Source of the DNA: Bolinopsis microptera | Taxonomy: Eukaryota > Ctenophora > Tentaculata > Lobata > Bolinopsidae | DNA: 64,000 nucleotides | Assembly: GCF_026151205.1 (NCBI RefSeq) | Contig: NC_087081.1 | Span: 12,153,113 to 12,217,112, forward strand | Reading direction: 5' to 3' | Shown here: piece after piece, positions 34,201-43,708 of the stretch | Position numbering within the stretch: the first letter of the stretch is position 1 | Layout of the letters: each line of letters starts with the position of its first letter | Program-made: the position numbers and the translations under genes | The notes under the pieces: generated by a model | What the model saw: the letters and a program-made list of their open reading frames with translations, nothing else | What the model was told of the DNA's origin: nothing | Database searches by the model: none

Positions 34201-37200
34201 CTTGCCCATCTAGTATTTTCTCAATTAGCATTTACAAGAAATCAGCAAAGCGTGTAATGATAGAACTACAAAGCTCATGAAACAATGAAGAATGGCCATC
34301 TTTTCTTTTACATAATTTACCCGGGCTACGAAAATCAGCAAGATCAGGCACACAGCAAATCAACTACCGAGAATAACCTAAGGAATAAGTAAAACTAGAC
34401 GATTAGCACACTAGTCACTATCAACCATATGTCACACTTTTCACTGCCCATTCACTGTCATATATTGATAGCGCTAGCAGGTGCTGATAAGACATGGGCT
34501 CATTTACTTGTATTTATTAAGCAGTTAAATCTATGTGAAGTGTGAATTGACCATAGTAGACGAATTCCTCAGCTAGAAAACTTAAGTCATGGATATTCAT
34601 TTACAATGACAAGATTAAAATTCCAGAATAATCGAATTATTTCAACAATTTATGAGCAGTGACCTTTCTTTTATACACTACGAATTTTGTTTACCGTCCT
34701 GTCTTTGGCTTTGGCTTCAAGTTTAATATTCATTAGTTGGAATTTATTTTAATCCTACTTATTGGCTGAACTCGAACTGCTTCATATAAGCCAATAGTTG
34801 TCACGTGATTGATACTGCAGAAATTGCGTCCCACATATATTACTGTGCTGACGTACGCGTTAATTTGCAGACTTTTTTTGGTGATTTTCAGCGATATGGT
34901 TTTAAAGTATTGTACTGTAATCCAGTCGATCGCTTCACGTTTTTGTATTCGAAATTTAATCTTTAACCCAAAAATTAAACTTTCTTCCTTATTCAATATT
35001 ACTATTTAAAGTATATTAATCTAAGGTGTCTCCTGGTATTATTTCGCGAAAGTCGAATAATGGTGAGTATCTACCAACAATTTTTTGATTTTTTATATTT
35101 CTTGAAAACGACACCCATGTCGCTTCTACATGACTGAAATCAATCTACCATTAAATATTCGATTTAAATTCAAAACTATTTCTTCAAAAATATTTTAAAT
35201 GATATGTTATCTGCAGAGTACTGTACGATTACTGCTGGTGGTATTTGCCATCCAGCTTGTAGCTGGATGGCGCCAAGAAGGAGGGCCAGGGAAAGCATTG
35301 GATGGTTTGGATAAGGCTCAAAAACATATCATTAACGGTCAGGATGCCGATAAGAACGAGTATCCGGGTATGGTGAGTGTAAAGTCAAGTGAGGGAGAGT
35401 GTGACGTCACGTGAGGTAGAGTGTGACGTCATGTGAGGGAGAATTTGAAAGCAATGATGAAGTGTGCAGGGAATCTTATATCACAAGGTTTTAATGCTGA
35501 ACTGACTTGACAATTCTTCTCAGGTGCGAATAAAAGCGGACGGTATAGATCATCTTTGTGGTGGCTCTCTTGTCTCTACAACTGTAGTACTCACAGCAGC
35601 ACACTGCGTCACTATGGAGGACGGATCTGTAGCTCCAGCACAAATGGGAGTCCTAGTGATGGGTGATCACACGGGCAGTATCGGAGAAGCAGAGGAGAAA
35701 AGTTACAGACCGGTGCGCGTCATCGTGGGGGGGGGGGGGTCCAACCCGATCAATTCCGATCATTCCGATCCCGATTTTGGCCTCATCAACCCTCATATCG
35801 GAAAAATCGGGAAAATTTAAATCTTCCCTCTGAGGTTTCTAGGCGATATAGGTAGCTATATCTGTACTTAAATATGACAAGAAATCGATTGGTGGTGGTC
35901 CCAGAACCCCAAAACGGTATCTTGTTCCAAACAAGAATCGTTTCGTCCGAAAAACAACACAATGTCGTACCAACTCTTGTTTGACAGAAACATCCACCCC
36001 GGTCCACAATTGAAAGAGGTACGGTTGGTAATAACAATCGTAACAAATAGCGAACGCTTTAGTAACTTTTGATTTAAATTGTCTCCACAATTTGTAACAG
36101 GCTATCTGCAGAAATGGGTAGCACGGTTAATGACTATGGTCCTTTCTCAAACTTCCAATCCTCAGTTAGATACAAAGAATAGTCTACACAATTTTCAATA
36201 ACATTAAAAGGGATGAAAATCACTTTATTTATCAAAATCTTTATTTATCATGTAACAACTTTTCCATAGTACTGGAGAGTAAAACTCTGTTAAACAAAAA
36301 AATTCTCGGGCACATTTTGAGTCAGTAACAGTAACATGTCAATATGTTACAGACTCAAATGCGTTTAAAAACATTTTAGTAACAATAAATTGTGTAAACT
36401 GATGAGGAGGAGGAGGAGGACTGAGGAGAAGGAGGACTGAGGAGGACAGAGGAGGAAGACTGAGGAGGACCAGGACGAGCACTAGGAGGATGAGGACGAG
36501 GACTAGGAGGATGAGGACGAGGACGATGAGGACGAGAACTAAGGACGAGGAGGAGGACGACTGAGGAGGAGGACTGATTAGGAGGAGGACTGATTAGGAG
36601 GAGAAGGAAGAGAAGAAGGAGGAGGAGGATGAGGAAGAGAAATGAGGAGGAGGAGGAAAAGGAGGAAGACTGAGGAGAAAGAGGAGGACCGAGGAGGACT
36701 GAGGAGGAGGAGGACTGAAGAGGAGAGGGAGGACTGAGGAAGAGGAGCAGGATTGGTGTGGAGGAAGACGAGAAGGAGGAGGACGAGAGCGAGGACGAGG
36801 AGGAAGACTGAGGAGGAGGACTGTTAAAAAGGAGAAGGACGAGGACTGAGGATCAGGAGGAGGACTGAGGATGAGGAGAAGGAGGACTGGGGGAGGACTA
36901 AGGACGAGGAGGACTGAGGAGAAGGACTGAGGATGAGGAGGAGGAGAAGGAGGACTAGGGAGGACTGAGGAAGAGGAGGACTTAGGGAGGACTGAGGAGG
37001 AGGAGGACTGAGGAGGATGATGAGGAGGAGGACTGAGGATGAGGAGGAGGAGAAGGAGGACTGGGGGAGGACTGATGAGGAGGAGGACTGGGGGAGGACT
37101 GAGGAGCAGGAGGATGACTTAGGAGTAGGAGGAGAAGGAGGAGAAGGAGGAGAAGGAGGAAAAGGATGAGAGGGAGGAGGAGGACTTAGGAGTAGGAGGA

Positions 37201-40200
37201 GAAGAAGGAGAAGGAGGACTGGCGAGGAGGAGGACTGACGAGGAGGAGAAGGACTGCGGAGGAGGAGGAGGACTGAGGAGAAGGAGGAGGAGGAGGACTG
37301 ACGAGTAGGAGGAAGAGGAGGACTGAGGAGGAACAAGATGACGACTGAAGAGGATGAGGAGGATGAGAAGGAGGACTGGGGGAGGACTGAGGAAGAGGAG
37401 GACTTGGGGAGGAGGATGAGGACGATGAGACTGATGAGGACTGAGGAGGAAGACTGAGGAGGATGAGGACGAGGACTAAGGACGAGGACTAGGAGGATGA
37501 GGACAAGGGCTAATGAAGAGGAGGAGGACGACTGAGGAGGAGGACTGATTAGGAGGAGAAGGAAGAGCAGAAGGAGGAGGAGGATGAGGAGGAGGACTGA
37601 GGAGGAGGAGGATGAGGAGGATGAGGACTGAGGAGGACTGAGGAGGAATACTGAAGAGGACGAGGACTAAGGACGAGGAGGAGGCGGAGGACGAATGAGG
37701 AGGAGGAATGATTAGGAGGAGAAGAAAGAGGAGAAGGAGGAGGAGGAGTAGGAGGAGGAGGAGAAGGAGGAGGATTAGGACTGGGGGAGGACTGAGGAGG
37801 AGGATAAGGAGGAGGAGGACTAAGGACGAGGATGAGGACGAGGACGATTATGAGGAGGACAGAGGATGAGGACTGATGAGGAGGAGAAGGAGGAGGAGGA
37901 TGAGGAGGAGAAGGAGGAGGAGGACTGGGGGAGGACTCAGGAGGAAGAGGATGATGACTGAGGAGGAGGATGAGGACTCAGGAGGAGGACTCAGGAGGTG
38001 GACTCAGGAGGTGGAGGAGGATGAGAAGGACTCAGGAGGAGGAGGACGACTATGAGGAGGACTAAGGAGAACTGATGGGGAGGAGAAGGAGGATCAGGAG
38101 GAGAAATGAGGATGAGGAGGAGGAGAAGGAGAAGGAGAAGGAGGAGGACTGGGAGTAGGACTGAGGAGGAGAAGGGGATTGAGGAGGAGGGTGAGGAGGA
38201 CTGAGGAGAAGGACGAGGAGTCAGGAAGAGGACTGAAGAGGACTGAGGAGGAGAAGGACTCAGGAGGAGGAAGACTTAGGAGGAGGAGGAGGAGGACATC
38301 TAAATGTTTTGTCTGTTTTTGTCCGCCCTACTTTTTGTCCGTTTTGAAAATACAGGGTACCGAACGGACACAAAACATGATCCCCCAGCCAAGCATGTGT
38401 TACGATACAAATGTACTTGACTATACATTTAAGGTGCAGTGTACTAGTGATATTATGGTATGTTTAAAGACCGGACCACAAAATATAACCCTAGTGTTGT
38501 ACTAATACATAATAACAAGTAACAGGGATAAAATTAATGAGCAGAAACAATCGATCTCACGTCAAGAGGCCAAAGCACTCGGGTCTGGGAGTACATGACA
38601 ACTCCAACTAGTAGTGAGCATACTAGCCCCTGCAGTGGAAAAACACATAAAACATACTATTGGAATGTCCAATTAGTTCGTTTTCTCATAACAATATAGC
38701 ATATGTAGGGGTTTTTTATCACTTCCTCACTTCTGAGAGGTTTTAGAGATCGATTCTCTAAAATTTCTCAATTTTCCGATTTTTCCGATTCCGATTTTGG
38801 CCTCATCAACCCTCATATCGGACATCGGGTTGGACCCCCCCCCATCGTACACGAGGAGTACCGTATTGATTTGACAGGAAGTAAGTGAGTGAGGTTCACT
38901 GAGCGAGGTTCACCGAGTGAGGTTCGCCGAGTGAGGTTCACCAAGTGAGGTTCACTAAGTGAGGTTCACTAAGTGAAGTTGACTAAGCGAGGTTCACTAG
39001 GTGAAGTTCACTAAGTGAGGTTCACTAAGTGAGGTTCACTGAGTGAGGTTCACTAAACTAACACGTGACGATTGTGAAATTTCCTGCATCAAATTGCAAA
39101 GTTAACCAATCAATTTAAAGTTTAACACACTTTTTTCAGTCCCGATCCACGACCTGGCATTGATCGTACTGTCTACGGAGGTTGACATAAACGCTGGAAT
39201 AATCGACATTATCCCGGTTGCGGAGAAAGCATACGTAGAAGGATCCACTGTGACAGTCATAGGGTGGGGAGTTGACTCAGATGATGATGCAGATAGGGAT
39301 GAATTCGGGTATCATCCCGCTGCTGAAACCCTTCAAGAGTTGGAATACGTGATAGGTAACCAGGCCGAATGTAAGCAATACTGGAAAGGTGGGTATGATG
39401 AGTTTGATGCTGTGGTCCAAAATTATGAGAAGATAGACATTGATACGCTAGCAGGTTTGTTTTTCATATTCCTATACTATCTTTGCAGTTTGCTGTCACC
39501 TTCTGCGGTGTATTTCTTTTTTCAAGTGCATGAAAACGACCTGGACATTTCGTGAAATCAGATTTAGATGATATTAAAATGTCTGTTCACTATAACATCT
39601 CCCCAGATGCGTTTGTCTGTGCGATAGATGATGAAGGTTTAGCAACTGTATGGAGTGGTGATTCAGGAGGCCCCCTATTTCAGGAAGTTGATGGAACAAT
39701 CACACAAATCGGCGTGGTAAGCTGGGGTACTGGTGAAATAACAGAAAGAACCTACAACATGTACGTGAATCTCTACCACTATGCTGACTGGATTAAGGAG
39801 GCGATGAAACGTGCAGAGGAAAAGTCCTGGGTAGAACTACACACGGGTGGAAGCCATGGTGTGGTGATGATGATAAACTTGTCCCAGGATGGTGATAAAG
39901 AATTCACAACCGTTTGTAACGATAACGTTGGTGCAAACGAGGTCAATGCCATTTGCAGAGGACAGGGCTACCAATTCGGAGCTCTCGCAAACATCAGAGA
40001 CTACGTCTCTGGTGGTAAAAGGCAACGAAGTGAGATGGGAGATCTCCCACCATTCGGGCACATAAATATGAAGTGTAACGATGAAGCCAAAGATGTAATG
40101 ACGGATTGTGCAATGGATAAGTACGAAGACTCTGAAGTACCCTGCTTTAACGGACAACAACTGGCCGTCAAGTGTGCTGACGAAAAATGGGACTTTAAGA

Positions 40201-42372
40201 TTGTTGCCGTGCTGCCTGTTATGAAGAGTATCAAAAGGTCAAGCTTTGTCAGGGGAAGAGTCAGTTGTATGGTGCATGCTCAGAAAGATGGAGTGGATCT
40301 GGACATGAAATCTCAAGTAAAGGTTGGACTCGTCAAGAGAAACGAAGATGCTGTTGAGTCCATTGGTTCTCCTATGAAATACAGGAGGAGTTCAAACATT
40401 TATGTTGGTAAATTCAGAACCGATAACGAAATCAAGACAGACGACTGTTTGGCTTGCATCGCCTACATTGCAGGGCACAACATCTACACTGTAGGAACAC
40501 TCGGCCCTGAGGATTGTCCTGATGACGACGGACATTATGAGGCGTGGGTGAAACTTCAAAATGAGGGGGGAGAGTAAACTGAAAAAGGTGGTATACATTT
40601 ATACTTATAATAACTCATTTTTCAGTAAACGTAGTATTACATTATATTATATAGGGAACATTTAAATATGATATTTATGTTTCATCACATTTAATATCAG
40701 ATAGTTGCTTGTTCTATTTCAGTTTTCAAACCGATTTGAAATACACGTACATGTATAACACAGCTACAATAGATCAGAAATCTCAATATTATCTGGAATT
40801 TTTCATTATATAAATTCAAAGAATGATGTTGTTGACTGTTGTATACAGTGACCTATGAATAGATATTGTTTTATAATTATTCCTCGGTAAATTTACTTTT
40901 TTTTAAATGCCTTTTAATTTTGTTTTCCAAACAGCACCCTCAACCAAAGTTCTCATAAGAGCTCAGACTAAATCACTGTCTAACTGTCTAATAGCTTTAG
41001 GATGTTGCTAAATAACTAAATTTACCATCCAGTATAGCACCAAACATTGTCATTTAAGACAGTGATTTAAGACAGTGATTTAAATCATAAAATCATGTAA
41101 AATAACTTTGTGGATGTTACAACTTACAAAAGCGACTAAACAAGCAACGTCGTACAGATGGACGGAGACATATTCGCTCGTTACCCTAGCTCCAGGTATA
41201 TCTCGATAATAGATTTTTGAGCATTTGGAATGGTTTCTGGAAAGGCAAGAATATTGTCAATTACCCAGTTTGTTAATTTCTTTTACCACCCTCTTATCTG
41301 AGTCGCCTATTTTGATTCTGTGTCTCGAAACAAGACGTCCTGTTAATGATCTAGAAAAATAGTGGATAATCACCGTATCCTAGTAGTCTGCACACTTGAC
41401 TTGAACTTTCAGACAAATATAATATCTTATCTAAATGAGTTATATAGTTAATATCGAAATGTTCCCACAAGTGAAAAATGTTTTGTCACAAATGTGGACT
41501 TTTTATTGCTTCAGGTTAGGAATTATATCAGCAGATATTTGTAATTTGTATCCTAATCACATGATACTGGTGGCTTTTTTCATATTTGCAGTAATAAGTT
41601 CTAACGTTAAGAAACACAACATGCAATTAAAATTTCAGATCATGGGTTAATGCTCAAAATCTAATTTTGAAATATAATAATTAACAATTTTAAATAAAGC
41701 TGACTAATAAAACAAGAATGACAAACCTCATTAGGTTGGATATGATTTTAGGAATAGCCACGATACGATTAGAGCCCAGATTAAGGTGAACTAGTCGTGT
41801 GAGCATGGTGAACTGTATAGGTATCTCTAGAAGCTGATTACCTGTAACATTCCCCCCGTCAGAATATGGTAATGTATCATGATTTAATAAAATTGTACAT
41901 TATAGAAGCAATAAATGGTTATTTGCCATGTCATTTTCAATTGCAGATGAAGAAATAAAAGATTTTGATTCCTGTAGCACAAGATATTATGTAGGCATTA
42001 AATATAAAGGGATGTTAGTTTTGCTTCAAGATACTAAAGCAAATAATAAAATGTGTCAAGATAAATAAAAATTATGTTACCTGCAAGATTAAGTTTTTCA
42101 ATTGACTGTGACATCCCAAAATCAAGAGCAACACTTTTGATAAGATTTTTTTTAATGATAAGAGTCTTTAAAAACCTCAAACACTTCATTTCTGACGACA
42201 AAAAAGCAATCTGATTATCTGAAATGTCCAGGCGTTCAAGTCGTTTTAACTTGGAGAAGACAGCAGACATTTCCTTGAGCTCATTTTTAGACAGATCCAG
42301 AGATCGCACTGACGTTAAGATGTCGGTGAAAGTGAGGTGGGTCAACTGGCGACCTACAAGGACAATGTCCAT
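22271..42372 (-). CDS. LRRC58: LRRC58 orthologue, leucine-rich repeat protein
   Basis: Seven exons on the minus strand: 42081-42372, 41727-41841, 24089-24213, 23734-23835, 23140-23231, 22753-22916 and 22271-22384 (TAA), about 334 aa. Exons 1-4 encode successive LRRs (VRSLDLSKNEL, LERLDISDNQI, LEYLYLGGNRI, LRTLTLHNNNLSSLP). Exon 5 reads NPLVQDFVRKLPVGPPSLQE and exon 6 has the diagnostic C-terminal CVNPQCDCVYFD and VEFVDFCGLYRVPL, as in vertebrate LRRC58. The ATG at 42372 is the first after an in-frame stop. All intron phases agree except that exon 3 (125 bp) is one base short of frame: LPEELG and RLSALYLHNNRL lie in different frames near 24150. The last exon (TCLCALCVPS) is the least certain. 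In vertebrates the protein is a small intracellular LRR protein; its role here is not shown by the sequence. The 17.5-kb intron 2 holds two protease genes on the other strand. Confidence 0.85.
23247..23393 (+). repeat. 14-bp tandem array (ACGCGTTAGATGTC)
   Basis: About ten units with G/A/T variation at one position, in LRRC58 intron 4. Each unit contains the palindrome ACGCGT. Confidence 0.9.
24233..24397. mobile_element. Short MITE, GGGGTCGTTCAC termini, TA target
   Basis: GGGGTCGTTCACATATTACG and its inverse CGTAATATGTGAACGACCCC enclose C-rich tracts. TA is present on both sides. Same family as 19604-19722 but with longer poly(C). It lies 20 bp upstream of LRRC58 exon 3, inside intron 2. 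Confidence 0.85.
25032..25157 (+). repeat. 29-bp tandem array
   Basis: Four units of GTGTAGATGCGAATATTCGT plus TGTAAAGTA, the last one interrupted by GTAATATGC. Confidence 0.9.
25294..25649. mobile_element. Inverted-repeat element with internal 11-bp array
   Basis: AGGTCATAGACTAGAATCCC then GACGGCATAACCATGTC at the left is mirrored at the right by GACATGGTTATGACGTCGGG then TCCTAGTCTATAATGACCT, arms of about 37 bp. The left arm's terminal phrase (ATAACCATGTC) is tandemly repeated about 14 times from 25321 to 25474. No coding capacity. Confidence 0.7.
26108..26184. repeat. Perfect hairpin, 35-bp arms, 7-base loop
   Basis: Left arm 26108-26142, loop GAACTTA, right arm 26150-26184, with no mismatch by eye. 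It lies about 420 bp upstream of the protease A ATG. Copy B has only one arm (near 34620), so the inverse copy arose after duplication. Confidence 0.9.
26603..32593 (+). CDS. Trypsin-SRCR secreted serine protease, gene A
   Basis: Five exons: 26603-26605 (ATG only), 26762-26905, 30076-30310, 30636-30950 and 31572-32593; 572 aa, all phases consistent. Residues 1-18 are a signal peptide. A short propeptide ends at K33-H34, followed by the mature-type IINGQDADKNEYP. Catalytic triad: H76 (LTAAHC), D132 (HDLALIVL) and S267 (GDSGGP). Disulphide partners C61-C77 and C205-C252 are present, but the usual C191-C220 pair is not: the residues before GDSGG are TVWS. The position that sets S1 specificity (chymotrypsin 189) appears to be T261, so ordinary trypsin specificity is unlikely. 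An SRCR domain with six Cys (351, 364, 404, 415, 427, 437) spans about 322-438. The C-terminal 440-572 region has four Cys and no family I recognise. Poly(A) signal AATAAA at 32787-32792. It lies inside an LRRC58 intron on the opposite strand. Confidence 0.9.
26929..27210 (+). repeat. 22-bp array carrying TGACGTCA palindromes
   Basis: About twelve units of GTGAGGTTGAGTGTGACGTCAC-like sequence beginning 23 bp inside intron 2 of protease A and ending in a poly(G) run at 27220-27241. Most units contain TGACGTCA, the full CREB/ATF site. Copy B has only two units at the same place (35399-35430). Confidence 0.9.
27246..27313. repeat. Short palindromic repeat, partner at 29979-30045
   Basis: GGCATAAAATAGAG pairs with CTCCATTTTATGCC at the other end. 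The same 68-bp unit recurs in direct orientation at 29979-30045. The two copies bracket 2.7 kb of intron 2 that is absent from protease B. Confidence 0.8.
27384..27562 (+). repeat. 28-bp tandem array
   Basis: About six units of CTCATACCAGGCTACTAGAG plus AGTAGAGA in protease A intron 2. Confidence 0.95.
27629..28216. mobile_element. Inverted-repeat DNA element, TGAT target duplication
   Basis: 20-bp perfect termini CTACCTTACAAGACATTTTT and the inverse, flanked by TGAT on both sides (27625-27628 and 28217-28220). Inside, a ~90-bp segment (CGAAATGYGACGG through CCAAAATTTCGGTCGTCG) occurs near both ends in the same, not inverted, orientation. There is no transposase frame. Confidence 0.8.
28440..28800 (+). 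repeat. Dispersed GC-rich repeat, two tandem copies
   Basis: Copies at about 28440-28570 and 28670-28800 share GGCAGACTCC, CGCTYCRAACTCG and CACAAAGGGGAAGCCTCGA. A third copy lies reversed at 50370-50480. All are non-coding. Confidence 0.65.
29102..29930. mobile_element. piggyBac-like MITE, TTAA target
   Basis: Termini GGCCACAGGGGGGGGTCCGA and the inverse TCGGACCCCCCCCCCTGTGG plus CC, with TTAA at both sides (29098-29101 and 29931-29934). The interior holds a second, imperfect inverted repeat (about 29367-29513) around ATGAGGTTAACCAT. No transposase frame. Confidence 0.8.
30311..30555 (+). repeat. 14-bp array starting at a splice donor (protease A intron 3)
   Basis: The first unit is the donor itself, GTAAGTGAGGTTCACT, followed by about 16 units of GAGTGAGGTTCACT with variants. 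Copy B has the same arrangement at 38881-39060. Confidence 0.9.
31050..31556. mobile_element. Inverted-repeat element in protease A intron 4
   Basis: Termini TGTCACCTCCCAAGTAAAAG and CTTTTACTTGGGAGGTGACG. The same intron in copy B (39455-39561) is only 107 bp and lacks it, so the insertion site is visible. ATTT flanks both ends. Internal phrases AGGGTATAT recur near both ends. The splice acceptor lies 15 bp downstream. Confidence 0.85.
32594..33554. other. 3' flank of protease A and duplication junction
   Basis: Contains the 3' UTR, AATAAA signals at 32787 and about 32818, and the join between the two duplicated blocks at about 33260-33337. No further gene seen. Confidence 0.5.
33555..34385 (+). 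pseudogene. Decayed LINE reverse transcriptase fragments
   Basis: Pieces in shifting frames: WEIINGLLNRKRR and AVAEKFNGYFSSIAAKI (linker before RT), then after a large internal deletion SLVWGFAAKSHIDSLFTKQK (thumb), then SVFYKGPILAI and NLPGLRKSAR (C-terminal tail). The catalytic core is gone. It lies between the two protease genes, within sequence that copy A lacks, so it entered after the duplication or was lost from A. Confidence 0.7.
35727..38842. mobile_element. 3.1-kb inverted-repeat transposon inside protease B exon 3
   Basis: Left end G12 then TCCAACCCGAT; right end ATCGGGTTGGACCCCCCCCC. CATCGT flanks both ends (35721-35726 and 38843-38848), and the uninterrupted sequence CATCGTACACGAGG is seen in gene A, giving a 5-6 bp target duplication. 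Just inside, the phrase GATTTTGGCCTCATCAACCC occurs near both ends in direct orientation. The interior is mostly a purine-rich array; no transposase frame is seen, so it is non-autonomous. Confidence 0.9.
36401..38302 (+). repeat. 1.9-kb purine-only minisatellite (GAGGAGGACT-type)
   Basis: Degenerate blend of GAGGAG, GAAGGAG and GGACTGAGGAGG units. The plus strand is nearly all purine except for the regular CT of GGACTGAGG. Long frames on either strand are composition artefacts. It forms most of the transposon body. Confidence 0.95.
38881..39060 (+). repeat. 14-bp donor-anchored array, protease B
   Basis: Counterpart of 30311-30555: begins with GTAAGTGAGTGAGGTTCACT at the exon 3 donor. About 12 units, more diverged than in A. 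Confidence 0.85.
40578..41726. other. 3' flank of protease B
   Basis: Homologous to 32880-33260 up to about 41030, then single-copy AT-rich DNA before LRRC58 exon 2. No separate gene seen. Confidence 0.5.
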
Positions 42373-42502
42373 GCCTATACTCTATAGATAGATTTCAGTG
42401 AGTTGATGGTCAATAGTAAAACAAAATTTTTTAAGTAAAACAAACTTTAAATTTTATTGCCATATTAGTATTACAATGAATAATGATATCATAATAAACA
42501 TA

Positions 42503-43248
42503 CAGGGTGGGCCAAAAGTCAGTGTGCAAACGTTGGGTCTTATACCTCCGCTGAGTTTTATATTTGAGAGCTGTTGCTTTGCAGATGGCATACTGTACTT
42601 ACTGGTTCGAGGATTCCGTCGTCAAAATTTGAAAATTCGAATATTTTAGACCACGCCCATTCAATATTAAAACACCTATATTGTTTTCTCTGAAAATCCT
42701 GAACGACTAATTTTTTTAGAGACGGTAGATTATCAAATGTTGCACATGATCTGAAAAAATGAGGCAAAACGGATTAGAAATGACGAAGTTAACAAGCATT
42801 TTGTGTATCTCGTTAACAAATTGACTGGGTGATTATGTGACACAGTGACACGACACCTTAATTGGGCACCCTTAATAATTCCCATAATGTTTAACCTTAT
42901 CACGTGATTAGGTAAACCAATCACCTGATCACACGTAATGAACAAGCTTGTTATGCTTCATATCTCGGTCATCTGAGAAGCTAGAACTCTCATTCTTTCA
43001 GGGCAAACGTAATTCGAATGGCCAAACACAATTCAATAACATTTAGCTTGATCCGATTATCCAAACTATCAAAAAAATGTGAAAATGAACCTCCATTTGA
43101 AAAAAATGAACGCGAATATTTTTCGAGTTGACAAATTCCTCGAACCAGTGGTGGTACTAAGTCATACCAGAAGGAAGTATTTCAATTGGGCACTCAGTGA
43201 CTGAGCTATTAAGGCCAACGTTTGCACACTGACTTTTGGCCCACCCTG
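42503..43248. mobile_element. 746-bp MITE, CAGGGTGGGCCAAAAGTCAG termini, TA target
   Basis: Terminal repeats of about 34 bp (CAGGGTGGGCCAAAAGTCAG then TGTGCAAACGTTGG, and the inverse) with TA on both sides (42501-42502 and 43249-43250) indicate a Tc1/mariner-type element. Sub-terminal ACTGGTTCGAGGA occurs in both arms. It sits 130 bp upstream of the LRRC58 start codon. A partial relative is at 21643. Confidence 0.9.
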
Positions 43249-43708
43249 TAGTTAAACTTGAACATCCGATAATAAACCCATGAAAATTAGATATAATACT
43301 CGAAAATTCATCTCAATCATAAATTTCTATTAGCGCGGTGCTAGTCACTTATTATAATAACGGCGCTGAGCCTAAACTATGAATTCTAAAATAAAATAAA
43401 ATTCCAAAGCAGAAGTAAAAGTTACTCTAAAAATATTTCATTTAGTGTATTTTAAATGTTTAAATTTTATAAATCGATAGTCTATATTTAAATGCCTTTT
43501 ATTTCAAAATTCAAATTAACTTTACATCAATGTATTACAGTTATATTTAGAAAAGACCACAATATCTCCTGTGAGGCAAAAACATGGAAAAAGAGAGCTA
43601 GAAAAATATTCATGAGACTCAACACTACCAGACTGCAGCTGGAGTGAGAAACATTATGTAAATGTAATTGAATAAAAATCATCAATCCAGTAGATTTTTG
43701 TACCTATT

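Larger units (their letters stand above)
35060..40577 (+). pseudogene. Trypsin-SRCR protease, gene B, split by a transposon
   Basis: Paralogue of gene A with the same five-exon plan: 35060-35062, 35217-35372, 35524-35726 continuing at 38849-38880, 39140-39454 and 39562-40577. The signal peptide (STVRLLLVVFAIQLVAG), IINGQDADKNEYP, LTAAHC, HDLALIVL, GDSGGP and the six-Cys SRCR domain are all retained, and exons 1, 2, 4 and 5 keep phase. Exon 3 is interrupted after codons for VRVI by a 3.1-kb element that brings stop codons in frame, so no full-length product is expected unless the insert is removed. Splice sites and the other exons look undamaged, which implies a recent hit. As in A, the 191-220 disulphide and Asp189 equivalents are missing. 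Confidence 0.85.

Noticed and set aside
36824-37336. 170-codon frame, serine/leucine/proline-rich, minus strand
   Set aside because: Entirely inside the purine array. Stop codons are rare there by composition alone.
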